Positions 1 to 7,984 of a stretch of 64,000 bases of DNA are shown here, piece by piece. Both the position numbers and the translations under genes were made by a program. Position 1 is the first letter of the stretch. Each line of letters begins with the position of its first letter. Source of the stretch: Odoribacter sp. Z80 (lineage in GTDB: Bacteria; Bacteroidota; Bacteroidia; Bacteroidales; Marinifilaceae). The notes beneath the pieces are model-generated. The model was not told where the DNA came from and made no database searches. It was given only the letters and a program-made list of their open reading frames with translations. The stretch lies in assembly GCF_009935865.1 (NCBI RefSeq), contig NZ_QWEL01000006.1, positions 1-64,000 on the forward strand. Direction: 5' to 3'.

Positions 1-76
1 TCTGGGGACGGTTTGGACCGTTTTCCAAGGGTCACCTTCATCCGTTTTTAAGGGGTCGGTTTTTCCGTTTTTTCCA
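1..76. repeat. degenerate 24-bp tandem repeat at the left edge
   Basis: Three imperfect units (about 4-28, 29-51 and 52-76) each begin with GGG and contain CCGTTTT at 18, 42 and 65, giving a period of 23-24 bp. Read on the minus strand, the array gives an 8-residue pattern of the form xKTxxxxP that stays open to the window edge. It may be the end of a repeat-bearing gene or a non-coding minisatellite. The array is cut by the window start, so copy number and function cannot be judged. Confidence 0.55.
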
Positions 77-84
77 CTTGGAAG

Positions 85-171
85 ATGGTAGAAGAACTGA
101 AGGAAAAGGGAATGGAGGAAGAGAAAGTGGTGGAAGCGGAAACCATATTGCGGGAAATGATGAATGAATGA
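85..171 (+). CDS. small ORF or gene remnant, 28 aa, unknown
   Basis: ATG to TGA, encoding a short, highly charged, helix-prone peptide rich in Glu, Lys and Met. The same frame upstream is closed by TAA at 49-51 inside the degenerate repeat. The ORF could be a genuine small gene, the 3' remnant of a gene disrupted by the repeat, or chance. The composition resembles a protein C-terminus more than random sequence, but I recognise no family. From 172 to 285 I see only the short hairpin listed separately. Confidence 0.2.
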   Translation: MVEELKEKGMEEEKVVEAETILREMMNE

Positions 172-207
172 AAATAAGTCTTGAAGTTTTATGGGAGATT
201 TTAGGAG

Positions 208-221
208 GCCCCTTCGGGGGC
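208..221 (+). other. UUCG-tetraloop hairpin upstream of rpsO
   Basis: GCCCC, TTCG, GGGGC forms a five-pair GC stem closed by the very stable C(UUCG)G tetraloop. No T-run follows, so it is a poor intrinsic terminator. It lies upstream of the rpsO promoter at 286-316 and so would not be in the rpsO mRNA. It may mark the 3' end of the upstream transcript. Confidence 0.4.
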
Positions 222-285
222 AGAAGTGGTGTGTCCTCTGATTTTATTTAAATATGTGGTTTCTGAAATATTAATTGGAGCTTCT

Positions 286-316
286 TTTGCAAATTCGAGA
301 GAAATCAGTATCTTTG
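286..316 (+). promoter_or_regulatory. rpsO promoter, Bacteroidota -33/-7 type
   Basis: TTTG at 286-289 and TATCTTTG at 309-316, separated by 19 nt, match the Bacteroidota housekeeping consensus (TTTG, then TAnnTTTG). Transcription should begin near 323. This rules out the longer in-frame start at 275 and supports the rpsO start at 359. Confidence 0.8.
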
Positions 317-358
317 CGGCGTTTAAACGATATTATTCAATTTAAAGAATTAGAAATC

Positions 359-628
359 ATGTATTTATCAGCAGAAAAAAAACAAGACCTTTTTTCTCAG
401 TACGGAAAGTCTAATAAAGACACTGGTTCTGCGGAATCTCAGATTGCTTTATTTTCCTACCGTATCAGTCATTTGACAGAGCATCTGAAGAAAAATCACA
501 AAGACTTCGGAACTCAGAAAGCTCTGATTAAATTAGTTGGAAAACGCCGCTCATTGCTGGACTATCTGAAAGACCGCGACATTGAAAGATATCGTGCGAT
601 TATCAAAGCATTGAATATACGTAAATAA
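359..628 (+). CDS. rpsO: 30S ribosomal protein S15
   Basis: Encodes the 89-residue small-subunit protein S15, which binds the central domain of 16S rRNA and nucleates platform assembly. The usual length and the conserved region around DTGSAESQIA and KKNHKDFGTQKAL are present, with RRSLLDYLKDRD near the end. The frame is open back to 275, but the promoter lies inside that extension and S15 normally starts near this ATG, so 359 is chosen. A strong terminator follows. pnp is next, the rpsO-pnp order that is widely conserved. Confidence 0.97.
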   Translation: MYLSAEKKQDLFSQYGKSNKDTGSAESQIALFSYRISHLTEHLKKNHKDFGTQKALIKLVGKRRSLLDYLKDRDIERYRAIIKALNIRK

Positions 629-643
629 AAAATACGTTTTCCG

Positions 644-672
644 CAAGCCCGGCTTCGACCGGGCTTGTTTTT
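644..672 (+). terminator. rpsO intrinsic terminator
   Basis: Perfect nine-pair stem CAAGCCCGG / CCGGGCTTG with a six-base loop, followed by a T-run. It separates rpsO from pnp and implies that pnp has its own promoter or is reached by read-through. Confidence 0.88.
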
Positions 673-731
673 ATCCTCCCTCCTCCCTCCCTTGAAAAGA
701 ATTCCGTAAAAATTTTAACCGTTAAGTTGTT

Positions 732-2996
732 ATGAACGTTATTGAAAAGACTATTACTCTGGCTGACGGAAGAGTAATTACACTGGAAACCGGAAAATTG
801 GCTAAGCAGGCCGATGGAGCCGTTATGGTGAAAATGGGCAACACGATGTTGCTTGCCACGGTAGTTTCTGCTCAGGATGCAGGTCCTGATGTGGATTTTA
901 TGCCTTTGTCCGTGGATTATAAAGAGAAATTTGCATCTGTCGGTCGTTTCCCCGGAGGTTTTACACGGAGAGAAGGAAAATCTTCTGATTATGAGATTTT
1001 GGTGTCTCGGTTGGTGGATCGTGCTTTACGTCCTTTGTTTCCGGACGATTATCATGCAGAGACTTTTGTCCAGGTGACTCTGTATTCTGCTGACGAGGAA
1101 TCAATGCCGGATGCTTTGGCTGGTTTGGCTGCATCAGCTGCTATTGCTGTTAGTGATGTTCCTTTCCATGGTCCGATTTCTGAAGTGCGTGTGGCTCGTA
1201 TCAACGGGGAGTTTGTCATTAATCCTACCGCTTCTGCATTGAAAAATGCTGATTTGGATATTATGGTGGGAGCTACCTATGAAAATATCATGATGGTGGA
1301 AGGAGAAATGAACGAGGTATCTGAAAAAGAGATGCTGGATGCCATCAAATTCGCCCATGCTGCAATTAAGGAACAATGTCTTGTACAGAAGGAATTGGCT
1401 GCTGCTGTCGGTAAGGAAAAGCGCACTTATTGCCATGAGGTGAATGATGAAGAATTACGTAAAGATATTTGGGACAAGTGCTATCAGAAGGCTTACGATG
1501 TAGCTCGTCAATGTAATGCCAACAAGCATTTGCGCGGGGAGTTGCTGGATGGTGTACGGGCTGAATATTTGGCTTCGTTGTCGGAAGAAGAGCAGGAGAC
1601 TAAGAAAAATTTAGTAGCCCGTTATTATCATGATGTAGAGAAGGAGGCCATGCGTCGGATGATTTTGGATGAAGGAGTCCGTTTGGATGGGCGTACTACG
1701 GAACAGATTCGTCCGATCTGGTGTGAAGTAGGGTATCTTCCTGGTCCTCACGGTTCTTCTATCTTTACCCGGGGTGAAACTCAGTCTTTGTCTACTGTGA
1801 CTTTGGGTACCAAATTGGATGAGAAGCTCATTGATGAGGCTACTATTCAAGGAAAGGAAAGATTTTTATTGCACTATAATTTCCCTCCGTTTTCAACGGG
1901 TGAGGCAAAAGCTTCGCGTGGGGTAGGCCGTCGTGAGATCGGTCATGGAAACCTGGCTTTCCGGGCTCTGAAACCGATGATACCGCAAGATTTTCCTTAT
2001 ACTATACGTGTCGTATCCGATATTCTGGAATCTAACGGTTCGTCTTCTATGGCGACGGTATGTGCCGGAACTTTGGCGTTGATGGATGCCGGTGTGCCTA
2101 TGAAAAAACCGGTAACCGGCATAGCTATGGGATTGATTACTGATAAAGGATGTGCTAAATATGCCGTTCTGTCTGATATTCTGGGAGATGAAGACCACCT
2201 CGGTGATATGGACTTCAAGGTGACCGGAACCCGTGACGGTATTACGGCTACTCAGATGGACATCAAGGTGGATGGTTTGTCTTATGAGATTATGGAACAG
2301 GCATTGGAACAGGCAAAACGGGGACGGATGCATATTATGGATATCATTACTGAAACGATGCCGGCTCCTCGTGAAGACCTGAAGCCGCATGCTCCGCGTA
2401 TTGTGACCGTTACCATTGATAAAGATCAGATTGGTGCGTTGATTGGTCCTGGTGGAAAAATCATTCAGGATATTCAGGAAAAGTCTGGTGCTACGATCAA
2501 TATTGAAGAGGTAGGTAATAAGGGTATTGTGGATGTGGCTGCAACCAATAAGGAGTCCATTGATTTGGCTTTGGCGCGGATTCGTGCTATTGTGGCGAAA
2601 CCGGAAGTCGGAGAAGTGTATGACGGGGTGGTGAAATCCATTATGCCTTTCGGAGCCTTTGTTGAGATATTGCCGGGAAAAGACGGTTTGCTGCATGTTT
2701 CTGAGATTGATTACAAACGGATTGAGAAAGTGGAGGACGTGTTGAAGGAAGGGGACCGTATTCAGGTGAAGTTATTGGAGGTGGACCCTAAAACCGGAAA
2801 ACTTCGTTTGTCGCATAAGGCTTTGTTGCCGAAACCGGAAGGATGGACTGAACGTCCGGAACGTTCGCGCGGAGAGCGTCCGGAGCGGGGAGAAAGACGG
2901 GAACGTCCGATGCGTCACGACCGTGGTGAAAGACGGGAACATGGTGAATCCCGGCCTGAGAAACCGGAAGATGACAATCAGGAAAGTGCAGATTGA
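732..2996 (+). CDS. pnp: polyribonucleotide nucleotidyltransferase (PNPase)
   Basis: Processive 3'-to-5' phosphorolytic exoribonuclease of mRNA decay, normally a homotrimer. At 754 aa it has the full architecture: two RNase PH domains separated by a helical segment, a KH domain near 555-615 with the GPGGK loop near 573, and an S1 domain near 626-695 ([15 protein letters not shown]). The last 50 residues form an Arg/Gly/Glu-rich tail (repeats such as [12 protein letters not shown]), as in several Bacteroidota homologues, which may add RNA affinity. It sits directly behind rpsO and ends at a clear terminator. Confidence 0.97.
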   Translation: MNVIEKTITLADGRVITLETGKLAKQADGAVMVKMGNTMLLATVVSAQDAGPDVDFMPLSVDYKEKFASVGRFPGGFTRREGKSSDYEILVSRLVDRALRPLFPDDYHAETFVQVTLYSADEESMPDALAGLAASAAIAVSDVPFHGPISEVRVARINGEFVINPTASALKNADLDIMVGATYENIMMVEGEMNEVSEKEMLDAIKFAHAAIKEQCLVQKELAAAVGKEKRTYCHEVNDEELRKDIWDKCYQKAYDVARQCNANKHLRGELLDGVRAEYLASLSEEEQETKKNLVARYYHDVEKEAMRRMILDEGVRLDGRTTEQIRPIWCEVGYLPGPHGSSIFTRGETQSLSTVTLGTKLDEKLIDEATIQGKERFLLHYNFPPFSTGEAKASRGVGRREIGHGNLAFRALKPMIPQDFPYTIRVVSDILESNGSSSMATVCAGTLALMDAGVPMKKPVTGIAMGLITDKGCAKYAVLSDILGDEDHLGDMDFKVTGTRDGITATQMDIKVDGLSYEIMEQALEQAKRGRMHIMDIITETMPAPREDLKPHAPRIVTVTIDKDQIGALIGPGGKIIQDIQEKSGATINIEEVGNKGIVDVAATNKESIDLALARIRAIVAKPEVGEVYDGVVKSIMPFGAFVEILPGKDGLLHVSEIDYKRIEKVEDVLKEGDRIQVKLLEVDPKTGKLRLSHKALLPKPEGWTERPERSRGERPERGERRERPMRHDRGERREHGESRPEKPEDDNQESAD

Positions 2997-3017
2997 TTTT
3001 CGGAATGAATACAAGAG

Positions 3018-3060
3018 AACTGCCATGCTGGGATCTACCAGTATGGCAGTTTTATTTTTT
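3018..3060 (+). terminator. pnp terminator
   Basis: AACTGCCAT pairs with ATGGCAGTT and an inner CTGG pairs with CCAG. The stem is followed by a long T-rich tract at 3050-3060. Confidence 0.82.
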
Positions 3061-3108
3061 TGTAATAATGCTGTTTCAATTGTTATTCTGACTTTGTTTA
3101 TAATTTTA

Positions 3109-3116
3109 TATATTTG
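3109..3116 (+). promoter_or_regulatory. pdxA promoter -7 element
   Basis: TATATTTG matches TAnnTTTG and lies 24 nt before the pdxA start. No convincing TTTG is seen at the -33 distance; a weak TCTG lies about 18 nt upstream. Confidence 0.5.
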
Positions 3117-3139
3117 CAATTCATAAAATAGTTTCATTT

Positions 3140-4237
3140 ATGGATAACAGATTACTTGTTGGAATCACTCATGGGGATGTGAATGGTATAGGCTATGAGT
3201 TGATTATAAAAATGATGGCGGAAAATAAGATGTGTGAGGTTTGTACGCCTGTGCTTTTCGGTTCTTCGAAAGTAGCCGCTTATCATCGGAAAGTCCTGAA
3301 TATCGAAAATTTTAATTTAAATAGCATACAAAAGGCCCAGGAGGCTAATGCCAAACGCTGTAATATTGTTAATTGTGTAGACGATGCGATCAAGGTAGAC
3401 CTGGGTCAGGAGACAGCAGAGTCGGACGAGGCTGCTATGACGGCTTTAAAAGTGGCTTTGGATGCCTTGGACCGGGAAGATATACAGGTGTTGGTAGGGG
3501 CTCCGCAGGGATGCCGTTCTTTTCAGCCGGCGGAGAGTTGTCCGGCTTTTTTAGCAGCCCGTTATGATGCACGTAATGTGATGCCCTTGCTGGTGGGTGA
3601 AAAGATGAAGATGGGATTTGTTACCCATCATTTGCCTTTCCGGGAGGTGAGTGAGCAGATTTCTGTAAATAATATATTTTACAAGTTGAAATTATTGAAT
3701 AGCTGTCTGCAAAGGGATTTTACAATCCGTAAGCCCCGAATTGCTGTTTTGGGATTGAATCCGCATGTTGGTGAGGGGTGTATGTATGGTGAAGAGGAAA
3801 GAAATATCATTATGCCGGCAATAGAGAAAGCCCGTGATAATGGCATTATGGCATTGGGTCCGTATGCTCCCGATAGTCTGTTTTGCGGGATTGAGTTTGA
3901 AAAATTTGATGTGATTCTGGCGATGTATCATGACCAGGGGATGATTCCGTTTAAGACGATAGAGGGAAATACAGGAGCCGTATTGTTGGCTGGTTTACCT
4001 GTTGTTTATACTTCTACGGTACATGGAACTGCTTATGATATTGTAGGGCAGGGAATCGGAGATGAATCTGCTATGCGAAATGCTGTTTATCTGGCGATGG
4101 ATGTTTATCAGAATCGTACCATGAATGAGGAATTGACCCGAAATCAGTTGAAACATTACGATATTGCTTCCAATAGCAATGAAAGTGATTTGAATGTAGA
4201 ACAAATAGCGGGTGTTAAGAACGATACGGAAGAATAA
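3140..4237 (+). CDS. pdxA: 4-hydroxythreonine-4-phosphate dehydrogenase
   Basis: NAD-dependent, metal-dependent enzyme of the DXP-dependent vitamin B6 route, oxidising 4-phosphohydroxy-L-threonine in the cytoplasm. The 365-aa protein shows the family motifs GDVNGIG near the N-terminus, a His in THHLPFREV, NPHVGEG near 208, YHDQGMIPFKT near 264 and VHGTAYDIVGQG near 294. The three histidines are the expected metal ligands. It appears monocistronic, with its own -7 element and a strong terminator shared with the converging downstream gene. No other pyridoxal genes are present in the window. Confidence 0.95.
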   Translation: MDNRLLVGITHGDVNGIGYELIIKMMAENKMCEVCTPVLFGSSKVAAYHRKVLNIENFNLNSIQKAQEANAKRCNIVNCVDDAIKVDLGQETAESDEAAMTALKVALDALDREDIQVLVGAPQGCRSFQPAESCPAFLAARYDARNVMPLLVGEKMKMGFVTHHLPFREVSEQISVNNIFYKLKLLNSCLQRDFTIRKPRIAVLGLNPHVGEGCMYGEEERNIIMPAIEKARDNGIMALGPYAPDSLFCGIEFEKFDVILAMYHDQGMIPFKTIEGNTGAVLLAGLPVVYTSTVHGTAYDIVGQGIGDESAMRNAVYLAMDVYQNRTMNEELTRNQLKHYDIASNSNESDLNVEQIAGVKNDTEE

Positions 4238-4266
4238 ATATCTTTAGGAAATAAGTTATTGTAAAA

Positions 4267-4298
4267 AAGTTACCTGATACCCAGGTAACTTTTTTTTA
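4267..4298. terminator. bidirectional terminator between pdxA and the glsB-like gene
   Basis: AAGTTACCTG / CAGGTAACTT with a five-base loop. It is flanked by an A-run on the left and a T-run on the right, so it works for both converging genes. Confidence 0.88.
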
Positions 4299-4349
4299 CG
4301 TTAAAAAAAACTTTGCTTGCTTTTTCCGACAGGCAGGATTTTTTATTCC

Positions 4350-5309
4350 TTATTTCCTGCTTTTTAGTTTATTCAATAAGTTAGGAATATAGGTAGCGAT
4401 ATGCCGCTTTTTTTTGGCTTCGTATACATCGGCTATTTTGATTAGGATAGCAGTTTCTTCCACTCCTCCGAAGCCAGGGTTAACAGCTGTCCCGAACATT
4501 TTCATAGAGGGGGAGAGACTCATGTATGCGTTTACCAAAGGGGGGATATTTTCACCCAATTCTCTGACATAGCGGGATAGGATTTTATAGTCTTCGTTGT
4601 AGTCCGTTCCGGTAAAGATTTGCTGCATTTGTTTTTCGTCAATATGAATTTCCAGGGGATGGATTGGTGAGACCAGATTTTCCACGTCATTGAAATATTT
4701 TTTCATAAAGAACAAAATCATATTCCGGGCTTGGATATTGAAACTGGTGTACATGGTAACTTTCCCGAAAAAATATTCTATTTCGGGGTGGTCTACCGTC
4801 AGGGCACCCAGTCCGTCCCATAGGTTATCCAGTGCAAACACGGATTTTCTGCCCATCTTTGTTGATTGGTAGAGCGGGTGAACGAAAGACCGTCCCAGCT
4901 CAATCATACGGGGGAGGTAATTTTCTTTAAAAGGTTCGGAAAAGCGGAATAGTTCCGATGTTGCCAGATTGGGTTCTCCTTCGGCATTCCGGTCTAAGTG
5001 ATTGCACAGGATATAGCGATAACCTCCTATAATCTCCTTCTCCTGGGGATCCCATACGATCAGTTGTTCGTAGGGAGAGGTTTCATGAATGTCGAATTCA
5101 TCAATGTCGGTGTCTTTTCCTGTACCTCCGCCTGCACTTCTGAAAGTCAGTTCCCGGATTCGTCCCACTTCTTTCATCAGGTTGGGAGAATTTTTAAAAT
5201 TGAAGGTATAAATCTCATTTCCGGCTTTGTTTGTTTTCCGTACGAATCTTTCTTCTGTTAGCTCGGCAATAAGTTTTTCTTTTTCAACAGGATATATGAC
5301 AGGTTGCAT
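4350..5309 (-). CDS. glsB: GNAT-family N-acyltransferase, GlsB-like (glycine lipid synthesis)
   Basis: 319-aa cytosolic protein of the ornithine-acyl-ACP acyltransferase (OlsB/hemolysin-like) group. In Bacteroides, GlsB N-acylates glycine as the first step of glycine-lipid synthesis, and this protein resembles that family. Visible features are the segment SPNLMKEVGRIRELTFRSAGGGTGKD near 40-65, the IVWDPQEKEIIGGYRY core and ELGRSFVHPLYQ. The partner O-acyltransferase GlsA is not adjacent. The assignment to glycine rather than another amine substrate is by family resemblance only. Confidence 0.75.
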   Translation of the reverse strand: MQPVIYPVEKEKLIAELTEERFVRKTNKAGNEIYTFNFKNSPNLMKEVGRIRELTFRSAGGGTGKDTDIDEFDIHETSPYEQLIVWDPQEKEIIGGYRYILCNHLDRNAEGEPNLATSELFRFSEPFKENYLPRMIELGRSFVHPLYQSTKMGRKSVFALDNLWDGLGALTVDHPEIEYFFGKVTMYTSFNIQARNMILFFMKKYFNDVENLVSPIHPLEIHIDEKQMQQIFTGTDYNEDYKILSRYVRELGENIPPLVNAYMSLSPSMKMFGTAVNPGFGGVEETAILIKIADVYEAKKKRHIATYIPNLLNKLKSRK

Positions 5310-5353
5310 AGAAGTTGGTTTATCCTTACGTATTTTATAGATTTTTTAAGGTG

Positions 5354-5361
5354 CAAATATA
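5354..5361 (-). promoter_or_regulatory. -7 element for the glsB-like gene
   Basis: On the minus strand TATATTTG matches TAnnTTTG, 45 nt before the start codon. No clear -33 box is visible. Confidence 0.45.
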
Positions 5362-5419
5362 ATGATTTGAATTTAAAAGGTTACCGGGGAAAATGTAAAA
5401 ATTATAAGGAGGATTTGAT

Positions 5420-5450
5420 TTTGTGTTCCCCATACTTTTTGTTAATTTTA
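5420..5450 (+). promoter_or_regulatory. probable promoter of the clostripain-like gene
   Basis: TTTG at 5420-5423, 19 nt, then TAATTTTA at 5443-5450, one mismatch to TAnnTTTG. It would start transcription about 15 nt before the ATG at 5471. Confidence 0.5.
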
Positions 5451-5470
5451 GGCATTAAAATAAGAGCATT

Positions 5471-6631
5471 ATGCAGCTTTTGAAGAAGATAAAAGTAATC
5501 ATTCTCTGTTGTGCAGGTTTGACGGCCTGTCATAAGGACCATCCGGTAAGTTATGACCGTACGGTGTTGGTATATATGGCGGCGGATAATTCGTTGAGTT
5601 CCGACGGTTATGCCAATATAGAACTGATGCTTGAGGGTATGAAAAAGGTATCGGGAAGGTTGGTGATTTATTTTGATTCTGATGATGATGTTCCCCGGTT
5701 GATGACAGTGGAGAAAAACAGTTCGGGTGTTCCCCGTTTAGATACCATTGCTGTTTATGCGGAGGAAAATTCCGCTTCCGTCAAAGTATTGAGTCGGGTT
5801 GTAGAGCAGGTAAAGAGGCTTTACCCGGCAGATTCTTACGGTTTGATATTGTGGTCGCACGGCATGGCCTGGCTTCCCGAAGGGTATAACTTTCCCCGTA
5901 ATTACCATTCTTATGAGCGGAGGGGAGAGATGCCCCGGACGAAATATTTCGGAGAGGACCTTCATCCGTCTGAGGGGATTGGGAAGGAATATATGGATAT
6001 TTGGGAGTTAGGGCAAGGATTACCCGGCGGTTTCCATTTCATTCTGTTCGACGCCTGTTTTATGGCTTCAGTGGAATCTTTGTATGAATTGAGAAATAAA
6101 ACGGAATATGTGATTGCAGCTCCGGCTGAAGTGATAGCTGACGGTTTCCCTTATGATAAAATGATACCTTACCTTTGGGGAGGAGAAGAGGATTTAAAAC
6201 AGGTATGCCGGGAGTTTTATGATTATTATAATTATCATGCTCATGGAGGGTACTGGCGTTCTGCGATGGTTTCTTTGGTGAGAATGCCTGAATTGGAGGC
6301 TTTGGCGGTGAAGGCGAGGGATATTTTAAAGGGACGGACTGATTTTGCCGATGCCTGGAGTTATCCTTTGAGCAGTTCTTTTTTGCCTGATGTTTTTTTT
6401 GATTTGGGAGATTATATGCGCCATATGGCTTCTGCGGAAGAATATGCCGCTTTTCAGGCCGTGTTGGACCGGACGGTGGTCTATAAGGCCACTACCGGGA
6501 AGTTTTTCGGTGTTTCCGTATCTCCTGAACATTTTAGTGGATTGTCGACTTATATTCCTTATTCGAAGTGGGCACAGATGAATACTTATTATTATTCGTT
6601 GGGTTGGCCCGGATATGTATATAGTGAGTAG
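5471..6631 (+). CDS. clostripain-family (C11) cysteine peptidase lipoprotein
   Basis: 386-aa secreted lipoprotein. The N-terminus has a basic start, a hydrophobic stretch and the lipobox LTAC with the lipidated Cys at 20. The C11 caspase-fold dyad is visible as His130 in LILWSHGMAW and Cys196 in LFDACFMAS, the usual family spacing. Family members cleave after Arg or Lys and are often self-activated. Here it would act at the cell envelope of a gut-type anaerobe. It is followed immediately by the MATE gene, whose start lies next to this stop codon, suggesting co-transcription. The natural substrate is unknown. Confidence 0.85.
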   Translation: MQLLKKIKVIILCCAGLTACHKDHPVSYDRTVLVYMAADNSLSSDGYANIELMLEGMKKVSGRLVIYFDSDDDVPRLMTVEKNSSGVPRLDTIAVYAEENSASVKVLSRVVEQVKRLYPADSYGLILWSHGMAWLPEGYNFPRNYHSYERRGEMPRTKYFGEDLHPSEGIGKEYMDIWELGQGLPGGFHFILFDACFMASVESLYELRNKTEYVIAAPAEVIADGFPYDKMIPYLWGGEEDLKQVCREFYDYYNYHAHGGYWRSAMVSLVRMPELEALAVKARDILKGRTDFADAWSYPLSSSFLPDVFFDLGDYMRHMASAEEYAAFQAVLDRTVVYKATTGKFFGVSVSPEHFSGLSTYIPYSKWAQMNTYYYSLGWPGYVYSE

Positions 6632-6633
6632 TG

Positions 6634-7971
6634 ATGAACCGGCGAATTCTGAGTTTAGCTGTTCCGGCTATTGTTTCCAATATTACCGTGCCTTTGCTGG
6701 GGTTGATAGATGTGACTATTGTCGGACATCTGGGGGCTACGGCTTATATCGGGGCGATAGCTGTCGGCGGGTTGTTATTTAATATCCTGTATTGGAATTT
6801 CGGCTTTCTCCGCATGGGGACCAGTGGTTTGACTTCCCAGGCATACGGGCGTAAGGATGCGGAAGCGGAAGTGCGGGTTCTTGTTCAGGCTCTTGGAGTG
6901 GGACTGTTGGCTGCGGTGGCTGTTTTGTGTCTTCAATATCCGGTGGAGCGGCTTGCTTTTTATTTGCTGGATGCGGGAGCTGAAGTGGAGCGGTTTGCGG
7001 TGGACTATTTCAGGGTTTGTATCTGGGGAGCTCCGGCAGTGCTGATGATGTACGGTTTTAAGGGGTGGTTTATTGGCATGCAGAACTCCCGTTTCCCAAT
7101 GTATATTGCCATCGGAGTAAATTTAATCAATATTGTTTGCAGTCTTTTTTTTGTTTTTGGATTGGGGATGAAGGTGGAAGGAGTGGCATTGGGGACAGTG
7201 GTGGCTGAATGGTCCGGGCTTGCGATGGCGATAGTGCTTTGGTGGAGGCGATATGGATATTTGTGGAGTCGGATAGATTTTCGGGAGAGCTTACATTTGG
7301 CTGCAATGCGGCGTTTTTTTTCGGTCAACCGGGATATTTTTTTGCGAACTCTGTGTCTGATTGCCGTGACTGCCTTTTTTACTTCGTCGGGTGCCCGTCA
7401 GGGTGATGTTATTTTGGCCGTGAATACCCTTTTGATGCAGTTGTTTACGCTTTTCTCCTATATTATGGATGGATTTGCTTATGCGGCGGAAGCATTGGCC
7501 GGACGATATATCGGTGCCTGTAATTTAAAGCAATTGCGGCATGCTGTGCGTAATTTGTTTGGTTGGGGAGGTGCATTGGCCCTGCTGTTTACTTTGTTGT
7601 ATGGGATAGGAGGAAGACATTTCCTGGGGATTTTGACCGATGACCGTGAAGTGGTTCTCGGTGCCGGTCAATATTTTTATTGGGTGTTGGCAGTGCCTTT
7701 AGCCGGTTTCGGTGCTTTTTTATGGGATGGAATTCTGATCGGAGCTACGGCAACACGCCAGATGTTATGGGCTATACTGGTTGCCTCAGGGGCTTTCTTC
7801 GGAATTTATTATGTCTGTTCCGGAAGTACGAACAATCATATTTTATGGTTGGCTTTTTTAGTTTATCTTTTTTTGAGGGGAGTTATGATGACTTTCTGGG
7901 GAAAACGGATTTTCAGGGAGGAGTATCTGGTTGTGATGTGCCGGAAAAATGGGTATGGTAAAATGATGTAG
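6634..7971 (+). CDS. MATE-family efflux transporter (DinF-like)
   Basis: 445-aa polytopic inner-membrane protein with about twelve hydrophobic segments and the MATE N-terminal signature around PAIVSNITVPLLGLIDVTIVGHLG. DinF-type MATE proteins export cationic drugs or metabolites using a Na+ or H+ gradient. A GTG at 6631 overlaps the previous stop, but ATG at 6634 gives the normal N-terminus and is preferred. The three-nucleotide spacing to the clostripain-like gene suggests translational coupling. The substrate cannot be inferred. Confidence 0.9.
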   Translation: MNRRILSLAVPAIVSNITVPLLGLIDVTIVGHLGATAYIGAIAVGGLLFNILYWNFGFLRMGTSGLTSQAYGRKDAEAEVRVLVQALGVGLLAAVAVLCLQYPVERLAFYLLDAGAEVERFAVDYFRVCIWGAPAVLMMYGFKGWFIGMQNSRFPMYIAIGVNLINIVCSLFFVFGLGMKVEGVALGTVVAEWSGLAMAIVLWWRRYGYLWSRIDFRESLHLAAMRRFFSVNRDIFLRTLCLIAVTAFFTSSGARQGDVILAVNTLLMQLFTLFSYIMDGFAYAAEALAGRYIGACNLKQLRHAVRNLFGWGGALALLFTLLYGIGGRHFLGILTDDREVVLGAGQYFYWVLAVPLAGFGAFLWDGILIGATATRQMLWAILVASGAFFGIYYVCSGSTNNHILWLAFLVYLFLRGVMMTFWGKRIFREEYLVVMCRKNGYGKMM

Positions 7972-7984
7972 AATACGGATTTTA

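Noticed and set aside
1893-2696. Long minus-strand frame (267 aa) inside pnp
   Set aside because: It lies antisense to a well conserved gene, has no domain, and mirrors codon composition of pnp.
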